From NCBI RefSeq assembly GCF_963517015.1, contig NZ_CAUQDV010000001.1:812001-876000 (forward strand): a DNA stretch of 64,000 nt, written 5' to 3'. The notes beneath the pieces are model-generated. The model was not told the DNA's origin and searched no databases. It saw nothing but the letters and a program-made list of their open reading frames with translations. The stretch's first letter is position 1. Every line of letters starts with the position of its first letter. Shown one piece after another: positions 43,900 through 51,248 of this stretch. A program made the translations under genes and the position numbers. Source of the DNA: an uncultured Devosia sp. GTDB lineage: Bacteria > Pseudomonadota > Alphaproteobacteria > Rhizobiales > Devosiaceae.

Positions 43900-45066
43900 A
43901 TGAATTCAGTTCGTCAAGCACTCTTCGACCCTCTCACCCTTCCAAGCGGGGTCGCTATGCGGAACCGTGTCGTCATGGCGCCGATGACCACGTGGTCCGG
44001 TAACGCCGATGGCACAGTAACCGACGAGGAAATCGCATACTATCACGAGCGGGTTCGTGGTGCGGGGCTGGTAATCACCGGCTGCACCCAAGTCCAAGCT
44101 AACGGCATCGGCTTCACCGATGAGTTCGCCTCGTTTGACGATCGTTTCATCCCAAGCCTCCGCAGACTTGCTAGTGCCGCCAAGAGTGGTGGTGCGCCTG
44201 CATTGCTGCAGATTTTCCATGCTGGAAATAAAGCCGTCGCAGATTTGATCCCGAATAACGATGTGGTGAGTGCCAGCACCGTTGGCATCGTCGGAAACGG
44301 TTTTGCAGCTGGCACATCACCTCGCGAATTGAGCGACGGCGAGGTCATCGAGGTAATCCAGGCGTTTGGTGACGCGACGCGACGCGCGGTAGAAGCTGGT
44401 TTCGACGGCATAGAGCTTCATGGCGCCCACGGTTTCCTTATTCAGAATTTCTTCTCACCCCATTACAATAAGCGACAGGACCGGTGGGGCGGCTCTCTTG
44501 AGAACCGCATGCGCTTCGCGCTCGCAGTGGTAGCTGAGGTTAGGCGCGTGGCTGACGCCCATACCAAGCGACCGTTCGCGCTCGGCTTTCGCATTTCGGT
44601 TGAAGAACCTGAAGCGGACGGTCTGCGGATCGACGACAGTCTCGTTCTGGTCGACCGTCTAATCGCAGCCAAGGTCGACTATGTGCATGTTTCACTCGGT
44701 AGTGTGTTGGAAAGCAAGCCGATCGGTGGGTCAGGATCCGAAACCACTGCCCAGATAGTGCTTTATCACGTGGCAGGGCGCGTCCCGGTATTTGCCGCTG
44801 GACAGATCCAAGTTCCTCTACAGGCCGATGCGGCGATCACCCTTGGTCTCGCCGGCGTTGCCGTGGGTCGAGGTCTGGTTATCAATCCCGACTGGGTCGA
44901 GCTGGCCAGAGCTGCAAGCGATATAAGCGTTGCCACAGCGCTAGATCCTGCTGACGTCCCTGACCTCAAAATCCCCGGAAAGCTGTGGGGCATAATGCAG
45001 GCCAGGACTGGATGGTTTCCCTTAACGCCCAATGCGGATAAAGCCGAGGATGGCCCAGCCGAATGA
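43900..45066 (+). CDS. NADH:flavin oxidoreductase, Old Yellow Enzyme family
   Basis: This 388-residue FMN-dependent TIM barrel has RVVMAPMTTWSG, LQIFHAGN, GFDGIELHGAHGFLIQNF, DRWGGSLENRMRF and the phosphate-binding GVAVGRGLVINPDW, all OYE landmarks. OYEs reduce activated C=C bonds of enals, quinones and nitro compounds with NAD(P)H. The ATG at 43900 follows AGGTCC, a weak site. The last residues run into a leftover SDR tail (45050-45166), so the C-terminus may have been altered by a deletion. Confidence 0.9.
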   Translation: MNSVRQALFDPLTLPSGVAMRNRVVMAPMTTWSGNADGTVTDEEIAYYHERVRGAGLVITGCTQVQANGIGFTDEFASFDDRFIPSLRRLASAAKSGGAPALLQIFHAGNKAVADLIPNNDVVSASTVGIVGNGFAAGTSPRELSDGEVIEVIQAFGDATRRAVEAGFDGIELHGAHGFLIQNFFSPHYNKRQDRWGGSLENRMRFALAVVAEVRRVADAHTKRPFALGFRISVEEPEADGLRIDDSLVLVDRLIAAKVDYVHVSLGSVLESKPIGGSGSETTAQIVLYHVAGRVPVFAAGQIQVPLQADAAITLGLAGVAVGRGLVINPDWVELARAASDISVATALDPADVPDLKIPGKLWGIMQARTGWFPLTPNADKAEDGPAE

Positions 45067-45166
45067 AATAGCTCATGCGGCACTGTTCCTGCTGTCGGAT
45101 CAAGCCAGCTTCATTACCGGCTTTCCCATGGTGGTCGACGGCGGCATGTCTGTTCGCCTTCTCTGA
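45050..45166 (+). pseudogene. C-terminal remnant of an SDR gene
   Basis: The frame reads MAQPNEIAHAALFLLSDQAS, FITGFPMVVDGGMSVRLL then stop. This is the unmistakable C-terminal end of a classical SDR (pattern PxEIAxAxLFLxSDxASFITGxxxxVDGG), with no N-terminal part upstream. It overlaps the end of the OYE gene in another frame, so a deletion has joined the two. Confidence 0.75.
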
Positions 45167-45403
45167 AAAGTCAGTCAGCAAGTCTCTTTCTTGGTGAAGC
45201 CCACCCAGAAGCGGACTGACAGCAAGCCACCCCAAACCGGACTTCCTACACCCAGGTACCAATCCTTACTGTCTCCCAACCTTAGATTTTCTGACCGCCT
45301 CAACGACCTGCCGAGACTGAGCGGTATTAACCAGCTCACGTCCATACATTGGACAGTCATGCATATCTCCTCCATCACCTTCGGGATGTTCGAGGGAAAT
45401 ATT

Positions 45404-45808
45404 ATGCGTTTTATTGGTGTTATCATTTTTGCTCTTTTGGTCGCTGGTTGCCAGACCACTGCAGCTCCAAATTCTTTTAATGGACAGTATTACATGGCCG
45501 GCGACAGCGCGTGCACCAACGTGCGGGCCGCTACCTCGACCACAGTAATTTGCAGCAATGCCAAGGGCGAGGACACTGGCTATCGCAATGCCATGACCGC
45601 GGCCGATATTCAGATGTGGCAATTTCAGCAGATGCGCGCGGATGCCGAAATCCAGGCACTAACTGCTCAGGTAAACGCCAATAACCGTGCTTTTCAAGTG
45701 CCACAATATCCAGTGTACCAACCGCCGACTGTCGCTCCAGTTCGCCTTTCTGGGCCGACGATTATCCACTGCATAAGCGCCAGCATATACACGCAATGCC
45801 GAAACTAG
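45404..45808 (+). CDS. Small lipoprotein, 134 residues
   Basis: A lipoprotein signal peptide with lipobox LVAGC (IGVIIFALLVAGCQTT) predicts membrane anchoring after processing. The mature part has several cysteines (DSACTNVRA, VICSNAKGED, IIHCISASIYTQC) and a proline-rich stretch (VPQYPVYQPPTVAPV), typical of rhizobial surface lipoproteins. The ATG at 45404 has GAGGGA upstream; the frame before it is not needed. No domain is recognised. Confidence 0.7.
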   Translation: MRFIGVIIFALLVAGCQTTAAPNSFNGQYYMAGDSACTNVRAATSTTVICSNAKGEDTGYRNAMTAADIQMWQFQQMRADAEIQALTAQVNANNRAFQVPQYPVYQPPTVAPVRLSGPTIIHCISASIYTQCRN

Positions 45809-45932
45809 CGGTCCTTAAAGCGTATCGACGCGGCGCGCATCAAACCGGCGACAATGCCAGCGCATGTCCATCTCTGCGTGAGAGCCTGAGCTACGAAAAT
45901 CTACATAATCAAATTATTGATGGATATTCCTT

Positions 45933-46505
45933 GTGCGCGTTGGTGCTGTAATTGCATGCATATTTTTGGTCGGATGTTCATCGCCGGTTAAATCATACTG
46001 GCAAGTGCCACTCAGCACGGACGATGCGTTTAGGCTTGCAAGTGTGATCCTGTCGCACGGCAAGGTCCGAGGGTGTGGTTCATTTGAAGTAACGTCGCAG
46101 TCGCCAATAAACTGGTCCATCGACGTTGAATGCGACACGGGATCCAAGAAGACAGCGAACAAGGTGCGCTATTGGCCTGCGTTTAGTGTCAACGGACGCG
46201 AGGTAGCGGAAAGTGCCTGGGACGAGACCTGGCTGTCGACCGCTTATTGCGTAAAGAAGTCGGACGGAACCTGGGACCAGGCTTTCATTAACCTGTCTGA
46301 CGCGCATGATCGCGCACGTCAAATCTCGAGCGAAAGCGGGCAGAAGACCTTGTTCTACGCCGCAGATAGCCTGCTGTATTGGGAAACGCGCCAGAACGAT
46401 AGGGGAGAGTGGTCTACGGGTGCACCAACCGACGAAGTCAAAGACCGCAATGAGCGTCAAGGATGCGGTCTCGAAAAGTCAGTGCTGGACTATGAGCATC
46501 AGTAA
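45933..46505 (+). CDS. Lipoprotein-like hypothetical protein, 190 residues
   Basis: The GTG at 45933 begins a short lipoprotein leader VGAVIACIFLVGCSS with lipobox LVGC. The mature domain mixes Trp, Tyr and Asp (KVRYWPAFSVNGREVAESAW) and has paired cysteines. Base composition is lower in GC than the flanking operons, suggesting acquired DNA. No family is recognised. The start codon and lack of a strong ribosome site leave the exact N-terminus open. Confidence 0.6.
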   Translation: MRVGAVIACIFLVGCSSPVKSYWQVPLSTDDAFRLASVILSHGKVRGCGSFEVTSQSPINWSIDVECDTGSKKTANKVRYWPAFSVNGREVAESAWDETWLSTAYCVKKSDGTWDQAFINLSDAHDRARQISSESGQKTLFYAADSLLYWETRQNDRGEWSTGAPTDEVKDRNERQGCGLEKSVLDYEHQ

Positions 46506-46595
46506 CCGTCTCTGGCCTCTTAGAAGTCGTGTCGGTCCGACGCCGACCCCATTTCGGTCGTTGATGCTACCTTGCGCTGTTCCTGAAAGCGGACG

Positions 46596-46622
46596 TAGGC
46601 CAGGCATCGAATGCCCGGCCTA
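46596..46622. terminator. Hairpin between lipoprotein gene and decayed genes
   Basis: TAGGCCAGGCAT and ATGCCCGGCCTA pair over 12 positions with one mismatch and a CGA loop. It lies between the plus-strand lipoprotein gene and the minus-strand aldo-keto reductase remnant. Confidence 0.5.
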
Positions 46623-46649
46623 TCCATTGTTTGAATTTTGCCGTCGAAT

Positions 46650-47230
46650 TTAAGACTTTGGCGGTGCTTCTGTAACTGACATAGCCAAGACGGCTTCGGG
46701 AAGGCGCGTTCCCTGTACATCGATCGCAGCAACGGCGGCGTTCAGTTCTACAATCTCGGCGTCGTCAAAGGTAATGGCCGCAGAACCGATATTTTCGAGC
46801 ATGTGCGCCATCTGGGTAGAGCCTGGGATGGGTACGATCCAGGGACGCCGGGCCATCAGCCAGGCAATGGCGATCTGGCCCGGCGCGGCTTGCTTTCGTT
46901 CCGCCCAATCTCGAGCCGTTCAACTAGACGCAGATTATTTGGCAGGTTGTCGGGCGAGAACCTGCCTTCAACAGCGCGAATATCACCTTCGGCAAAGCGA
47001 GTTGCCTCGTCGATGGCTCCGTTCAGGAAGGCTACACCCAGTGGGCTACATGGCACGAAACCGATGCCGAGTTCCTCACAGGTGTCGAGCACATCCTCTT
47101 CGGGTCCGCGCCAAAGCATGGAATACTCGCTTTGGACAGCGGCCAGCGGCTGTCCTGCATGAGCGCGGCGAAGGGTGTTCAGCCCCATTTCGCACATGCC
47201 CCAGTTCAACCGCGGCACTTGCAAACACAA
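46650..47230 (-). pseudogene. Aldo/keto reductase remnant, truncated and frameshifted
   Basis: Two frames together give the C-terminal two thirds of an aldo/keto reductase. The upstream part has AAVQSEYSMLWRGPEEDVL and LGIGFVPCSPLG; the downstream part has AERKQAAPGQIAIAWLMARR, PWIVPIPGSTQ and HMLENIGS. The frame changes around 46900, and the N-terminal barrel strands with the catalytic Tyr are missing. At about 47220 the sequence turns into an MFS fragment. The gene cannot make an active enzyme. Confidence 0.8.
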
Positions 47231-47558
47231 CGATCAACAGGCTCAGTCCAACCGAACCGCCCAGCTGGTTTGCAACATTGACCAGCCCGGACGCACTGCC
47301 CTGATCGCGCGGTTCGACCCCGCGTACGCCTGACGCCGTCAGCGGAACCATGGCAGTGCCATTACCGATGCCGATCAGGATCATCGGCAGCGCCAACTGC
47401 CAATAGGTAGCGTCTGTCCCCGCCTGCGACAGCCAGAACATGCCGACCACGATGAATGCCAGCGACCCGATCAGTAGCGGAAGACCACCCACGATCCGTG
47501 TCAGCCAGTTTGCAAACTCACGCTCATGGCGGTGCCGGTTTGGACCACGTCTCGCCAT
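47225..47558 (-). pseudogene. MFS transporter remnant, C-terminal half only
   Basis: The open frame 47558-47076 has membrane segments of a DHA2-type MFS drug exporter (PLLIGSLAFIVVGMFWLSQA, LALPMILIGIGNGTAMVPLT, DQGSASGLVNVANQLGGSVG). The N-terminal half is missing, and beyond SLLIVVFASA the frame continues only by chance through the aldo/keto reductase remnant. It is a deletion-fusion scar. Confidence 0.75.
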
Positions 47559-47992
47559 TTCCTCGAAAGCTGGTCCAGTTTCTGCAGAGGAAATGGTGCT
47601 GATGTGGATGGACCGCCGCCCCTCCGGTACAGGTCTGCCTGTCGCAGCGAGACTATGGTCAGGAAGCCAGTATTGGGAAAACCGAAGTGGTTGAAGGGTT
47701 CAGGACTCCATCGCGCTGAACTGGTTGGCCAGCGGCTGGTATCTCCGCTGAAATGCAGGGCGGCCAGGATGAGGTCCCACTTGCCGGACTTGAGCCAGTA
47801 GCGCGCGGTACGATAGGCCGCCCGTGAGGCATTATCCCGGTTCCATCCCGCGTCGGCCGCGATGATTTCCGAGATGAGAGCGATCGAAGCCAGCCGGCCG
47901 CTCAACTGGTCGGGTTCCTCGGGATGAAAGACCGCGGCCAGGTCGGTCGTCCACCAAATTGGCCCATATGTTCCAGCCATAGACTGCTCCAT
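47501..47992 (-). CDS. Possible hypothetical protein, low support
   Basis: An open frame of 163 residues overlaps the MFS remnant by 58 bases and lacks a ribosome site. The first 75 residues (SIALISEIIAADAGWNRDNA, SRAAYRTARYWLKSGKWDL) look protein-like and may be part of an old gene; the rest does not. I recognise no family. It may be a further piece of the decayed region rather than a working gene. Confidence 0.25.
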   Translation of the reverse strand: MEQSMAGTYGPIWWTTDLAAVFHPEEPDQLSGRLASIALISEIIAADAGWNRDNASRAAYRTARYWLKSGKWDLILAALHFSGDTSRWPTSSARWSPEPFNHFGFPNTGFLTIVSLRQADLYRRGGGPSTSAPFPLQKLDQLSRKWRDVVQTGTAMSVSLQTG

Positions 47993-48129
47993 AGAAGTGG
48001 CATACCAGCGTCAGCGTTGTGCAAAGCATTGCAAGGAGCGTCAATACCTTAATCTAACAAATTCAAGCGGCGATGGGCGATCTTACGAAAATGCTAGCAT
48101 TCAGCCTGCATATTCGGCTGTGTTTGCGC

Positions 48130-48145
48130 TTGCACACAAGTGCAA
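48130..48145. promoter_or_regulatory. TTGCAC-N4-GTGCAA palindrome upstream of binding protein 1
   Basis: TTGCAC ACAA GTGCAA, perfect 6-bp arms with a 4-base centre, 109 bases before the start at 48255. It is one of five close copies in 48-61 kb, so it is read as an operator of the LacI regulator encoded at 59807-60823. Confidence 0.7.
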
Positions 48146-48254
48146 TTGATGCGAATTGTTTGTCGGTCTTGCCTGGGTGAGGAGGGTCGCCGAGATCGAC
48201 CCAGGCGGCGTTGGCGGGCGTTGAAGCGCCTCGTTCTGTCTAGAGGAGATGGAA

Positions 48255-49367
48255 ATGAATCGTATTTTACAGGCCACACTTTGCATTGGCCTGACCACGG
48301 GGCTTTTGTGCGGGACGGCCCTGGCGCAGGCGCTGGACCTGGAGGCGATGATTGCTGCGGCAAAGTCGGAGCCGGCCATTACGGTCTATGACAGCACCGG
48401 CAAGATCGTGGATATGGCTGCCAATTTCGAAGCTAAATATGGCGTCAAGGCTATCGGGCAGAAGGTTTCGGCCAATAGCCAGCTCGAGATGATCATTCGG
48501 GAAAGCCAGTCCAATAATGTGATCGGCGATGTGGCGCTGATCACCGATGCGCCTGCCGCACTGGCCCAGCTGCTGCCTAATGGCTTTGTGGAAAGCTGGG
48601 CCCCTTCGGATCTGGCGGAGAAGATCGCGCCGAGCTTCCGCAATCCCCTGGCCATATCCACCAATGCCAATGTGTGGGCCTACAACACCGAAGTCTATGA
48701 CAGCTGCCCGGTCAGCAACCTCTGGGAACTGACCCAGCCTGAATGGCGTGCCAAGGTCGCCTTCGTCGATCCGCTGACCAAGGGCACCTACACCGACTGG
48801 TTCAACCAGATGGAGATGCATGCCGACGAGGCGGTGGCTGCCGCCTACAAGGCGCATTTCGGAACCGATCTCGACACCAGCTCGGAAAGTGCCACCCGCC
48901 AGTGGCTCAAGGCATTCGGGGCCAATGCGCCGCTGGTCGCCGATGGCGATGACCCGGTGTCGGAAGCCATTGGTGCGCCGGGTCAGGCCGAGCCCTTCAT
49001 CGGCATGCTCAGTTCCGCCAAGTTCCGCGACAATGAGGACAAGGGCTACAAGCTGGGCCTGTGCACCAGCATGACGCCCTGGGTTGGCTGGACCTATACC
49101 AAGCTTGCGCTGATCGCCACCAAGACCGATAGCCCGAGCGCGGCGCGGCTCTTCGTGCACTATATCCTGACCGAGGAGGGCATTGCGCCCCAGGTCGCGG
49201 ACGGCAAGATTTCGACCAATGCTGACGTGAAAATCCCCGATGACGAACCCTCGGGTATTGCCGAACATCTGGATGCCCTGTTTCCCTATGATGCATCGAC
49301 CGGACTGGATGACTGGGACACCCGCCAGGATTGGCAGGATTTCTGGACCGTCAATTACTCGAAGTAA
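48255..49367 (+). CDS. ABC transporter binding protein 1, Fe3+/hexose-phosphate (AfuA) type
   Basis: This 370-residue periplasmic binding protein has a signal peptide (LQATLCIGLTTGLLCGTALA) and a family-6/Fe(III)-type fold (ITVYDSTGKIVDMAANFEAK). Relatives carry ferric iron, 2-aminoethylphosphonate or, in AfuA, hexose phosphates. The C-terminal RQDWQDFW is shared with the binding proteins at 54271 and 55426. GAGGAG at 48243-48248 selects the ATG at 48255 over 48249. A hairpin (49373-49398) and an inositol-phosphatase-family gene follow. No permease is adjacent, so it probably feeds the one at 51249. A phosphorylated ligand is inferred from the neighbours. Confidence 0.88.
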   Translation: MNRILQATLCIGLTTGLLCGTALAQALDLEAMIAAAKSEPAITVYDSTGKIVDMAANFEAKYGVKAIGQKVSANSQLEMIIRESQSNNVIGDVALITDAPAALAQLLPNGFVESWAPSDLAEKIAPSFRNPLAISTNANVWAYNTEVYDSCPVSNLWELTQPEWRAKVAFVDPLTKGTYTDWFNQMEMHADEAVAAAYKAHFGTDLDTSSESATRQWLKAFGANAPLVADGDDPVSEAIGAPGQAEPFIGMLSSAKFRDNEDKGYKLGLCTSMTPWVGWTYTKLALIATKTDSPSAARLFVHYILTEEGIAPQVADGKISTNADVKIPDDEPSGIAEHLDALFPYDASTGLDDWDTRQDWQDFWTVNYSK

Positions 49368-49372
49368 TCCAT

Positions 49373-49398
49373 GCGCCGGTCGGTCCTCCGGCCGGCGC
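49373..49398 (+). terminator. Hairpin between binding protein 1 and phosphatase gene
   Basis: GCGCCGGTCGG and CCGGCCGGCGC form an 11-bp stem (one wobble) with loop TCCT. It lacks a T-run, so it may attenuate rather than fully terminate. Confidence 0.5.
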
Positions 49399-49433
49399 CT
49401 CTCCCTATCCCAGCCTTGCCGATCGGACTTGCC

Positions 49434-50315
49434 ATGACATCGACCCAGACCCTTTCGTCCGTTGACCGCCACGCGGAATCGACGAGGCTGATGAAGATTG
49501 CGCGGGATGCAGCGCTGAGCGTCGGCGATCCGCTGCGCGCAGCGTTCCGGGCAGCGATGACGGTCGACTACAAGGTAGACCTGCATGACGTGGTGACGAT
49601 CCACGACAAGCAGAGCGAGGCAGCTATTCGTGATTTCATTCTGACGGCAGCGCCTGACTCGGCATTGCTGGGTGAAGAGGGCGGTAGCGTCGGCTCAGGC
49701 CGGATCAAATGGTATGTCGATCCGATCGATGGAACCTCCAATTTTGCCCGTGGCCTGGCCTTCTGGTGTGTGTCGATCGGCGCGATGGTCGATGGCGAGA
49801 TTGTCGCCGGGGTTGTCTATGACCCGATTGCCAAGCAGCTGTTTGCCGCCGACCTGACGGGCGTGTGGCTGAATGAGGGGCCGATCCGATCTCGCGCGGT
49901 GCCCGAGGAGGCGCATGCCACACTGATTACGGGTTATCCCGTTGCCCGCGACTTCCGGCTCGATGGCAAGGAGGCCGCTCTTAAGGACTTCGGGACGCTG
50001 GTCGAGGCCTTTTCCACCCTGCGCCGTCCGGGAAGCGCGGCGCTGACGCTCTGCCACGTTGCGGCCGGATGGTGCGACGCGGCGACGGGCTTTGGCGTCA
50101 ATCCCTGGGATGTGACGGCCGCCATTCTCATTCTGCGAAATGCTGGCGGCAGCTATCGCCCGCTTGGCCTGGGGCGGGTGCCGCAGGGGCAGCCGGCGAA
50201 CATGTATCCAGGCTATGTCGCCATCGGCGCGGGCGGCAACTATCCGACGTTAAATGCGGTTGCCGACGGCATTTCGTCCCGGCGCGAAATCCGAGCCGGC
50301 AGCGGCAGGGACTGA
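49434..50315 (+). CDS. Inositol monophosphatase-family phosphatase 1
   Basis: A 293-residue Mg2+-dependent phosphatase of the IMPase/FBPase/CysQ superfamily. Metal ligands are seen in LLGEEGG (Glu) and VDPIDGTSNFARG (both Asp), and the second motif is NPWDVTAAILILRNAGG. Family members remove phosphate from inositol phosphates, histidinol phosphate, PAP or sugar phosphates. The ATG at 49434 is chosen as the first with a normal N-terminus. It follows binding protein 1 in the same unit and has a second copy at 56730, so it likely acts on the imported compound in the cytoplasm. Confidence 0.88.
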   Translation: MTSTQTLSSVDRHAESTRLMKIARDAALSVGDPLRAAFRAAMTVDYKVDLHDVVTIHDKQSEAAIRDFILTAAPDSALLGEEGGSVGSGRIKWYVDPIDGTSNFARGLAFWCVSIGAMVDGEIVAGVVYDPIAKQLFAADLTGVWLNEGPIRSRAVPEEAHATLITGYPVARDFRLDGKEAALKDFGTLVEAFSTLRRPGSAALTLCHVAAGWCDAATGFGVNPWDVTAAILILRNAGGSYRPLGLGRVPQGQPANMYPGYVAIGAGGNYPTLNAVADGISSRREIRAGSGRD

Positions 50316-50351
50316 TCGAGGGGCTTGCCCGCCTCGGCAATGACGCCTGGA

Positions 50352-50813
50352 TTATGCGGTGAACATCTGCTGATCGAATGAGCGGATCTGGCGCAGCATC
50401 TGCGCCAGGGCCGGCGATTGAACGCGGGCAACGGCGGCGTCCAGCCCAAGCCATGCGCGCGACCTTTGTCTCTGCTCTGGCCAAGCATCGAGTTCACTGG
50501 TTACCCGTAGGCTGAAGACCAGCGCCTGTGAGGGAAGGCTGCGGCCATTGTCCAGCAGCTTGAGATAGCGATAGGAGCCGATGGGCTGGCGCGAGATCAT
50601 GCCGAGCACGCCGGCCTCTTCGAAGGCCTCGGTCTGTGCAGAGGCCGCAAGGTCCATGCCGTCGATCTGCCATCCCTTAGGAAGCATCCAGTGTCCGCTG
50701 CGGCGCGAGGTCACCAGCAGGACCTGTGGGCAGCAGTCCTGCATCCGCCAGGGCAGGGCTGCCACCTGAGTGACCAGCTGGGACGGTCCAGGAATTTTAC
50801 CCGACGGCTTCAT
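50352..50813 (-). CDS. Nudix hydrolase 1
   Basis: A 153-residue Nudix protein of the type resembling diphosphoinositol-polyphosphate or Ap(n)A hydrolases. The Nudix helix is GWQIDGM through TEAFEEAGV: the metal-binding Glu residues (E, EE) are kept, while the first Glu and the Arg of the textbook box are Met and Thr. The start at 50813 gives the natural N-terminus; upstream in-frame starts run into the promoter. It is convergent with the phosphatase gene and divergent from the permease. An operator-like palindrome (50874-50889) lies 61 bases upstream, tying it to the regulon. A paralogue is at 62949. Confidence 0.85.
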   Translation of the reverse strand: MKPSGKIPGPSQLVTQVAALPWRMQDCCPQVLLVTSRRSGHWMLPKGWQIDGMDLAASAQTEAFEEAGVLGMISRQPIGSYRYLKLLDNGRSLPSQALVFSLRVTSELDAWPEQRQRSRAWLGLDAAVARVQSPALAQMLRQIRSFDQQMFTA

Positions 50814-50873
50814 TGCAACTTTTTTACCCCGATTATGACGAACGGCCCAGCACATACGGACGATTCTGTCACG

Positions 50874-50889
50874 ATGCACAGCAGTGCAC
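50874..50889. promoter_or_regulatory. Operator-like palindrome upstream of Nudix 1
   Basis: ATGCACAGCAGTGCAC: core TGCACAGCAGTGCA has perfect 5-bp arms; only the outermost bases differ from the TTGCAC-AGCW-GTGCAA consensus. Confidence 0.65.
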
Positions 50890-51045
50890 AATAGAAGCGT
50901 TGAGAGATGGATGCGTCCACCGCGCCTGTTTCTTGGGGATCCCGCATTTTCCGCCTGCGCCTGCATTGGCGATTGATCTAAATCCGCGGCGAGATTCGTC
51001 GTTGGGGCCAACGGATACTAGCTCAAAACAGGAGCTCATACGATT

Positions 51046-51061
51046 TTGCACAGCTGTGCAC
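51046..51061. promoter_or_regulatory. Operator-like palindrome upstream of the ABC permease
   Basis: TTGCACAGCTGTGCAC contains the perfect 14-base palindrome TGCACAGCTGTGCA. It ends 7 bases before a TTGACA that suits a -35 element. Confidence 0.7.
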
Positions 51062-51068
51062 AAATCCG

Positions 51069-51097
51069 TTGACAGCCTTTTCTCCCTCGTTAATGAT
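51069..51097 (+). promoter_or_regulatory. Putative sigma-70 promoter of the ABC permease operon
   Basis: TTGACA (51069-51074) and AATGAT (51092-51097) with a 17-base spacer, directly downstream of the palindrome at 51046-51061. Confidence 0.5.
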
Positions 51098-51248
51098 CGT
51101 GGCGAGGAGTGACGACAGCTGCGTCTTACCGCGCTGTACGTCAGATTGGATCTGACGCGCCATTGGCGCTGTTAGACGGGAGGATCGGATTTGCACTGCT
51201 TTGCGAGAAGCTTTGCATCGGCGCGCCCAGTCAATGGGAAGGTGCTCG

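Larger units (their letters stand above)
50814..51248. promoter_or_regulatory. Divergent control region of the phosphoester-uptake locus
   Basis: About 435 bases without a gene separate Nudix 1 from the ABC permease. It holds palindromes at 50874-50889 and 51046-51061, a weaker TTGCACTGCTTTGCGA at 51191-51206, and a promoter-like TTGACA (51069) with AATGAT (51092) at 17-base spacing, directed at the permease. The spread of sites would suit repression by looping, which is inference. Confidence 0.55.

Noticed and set aside
48267..49604. A 445-codon antisense frame over binding protein 1
   Set aside because: It contradicts a gene with signal peptide, ribosome site and two paralogues nearby.
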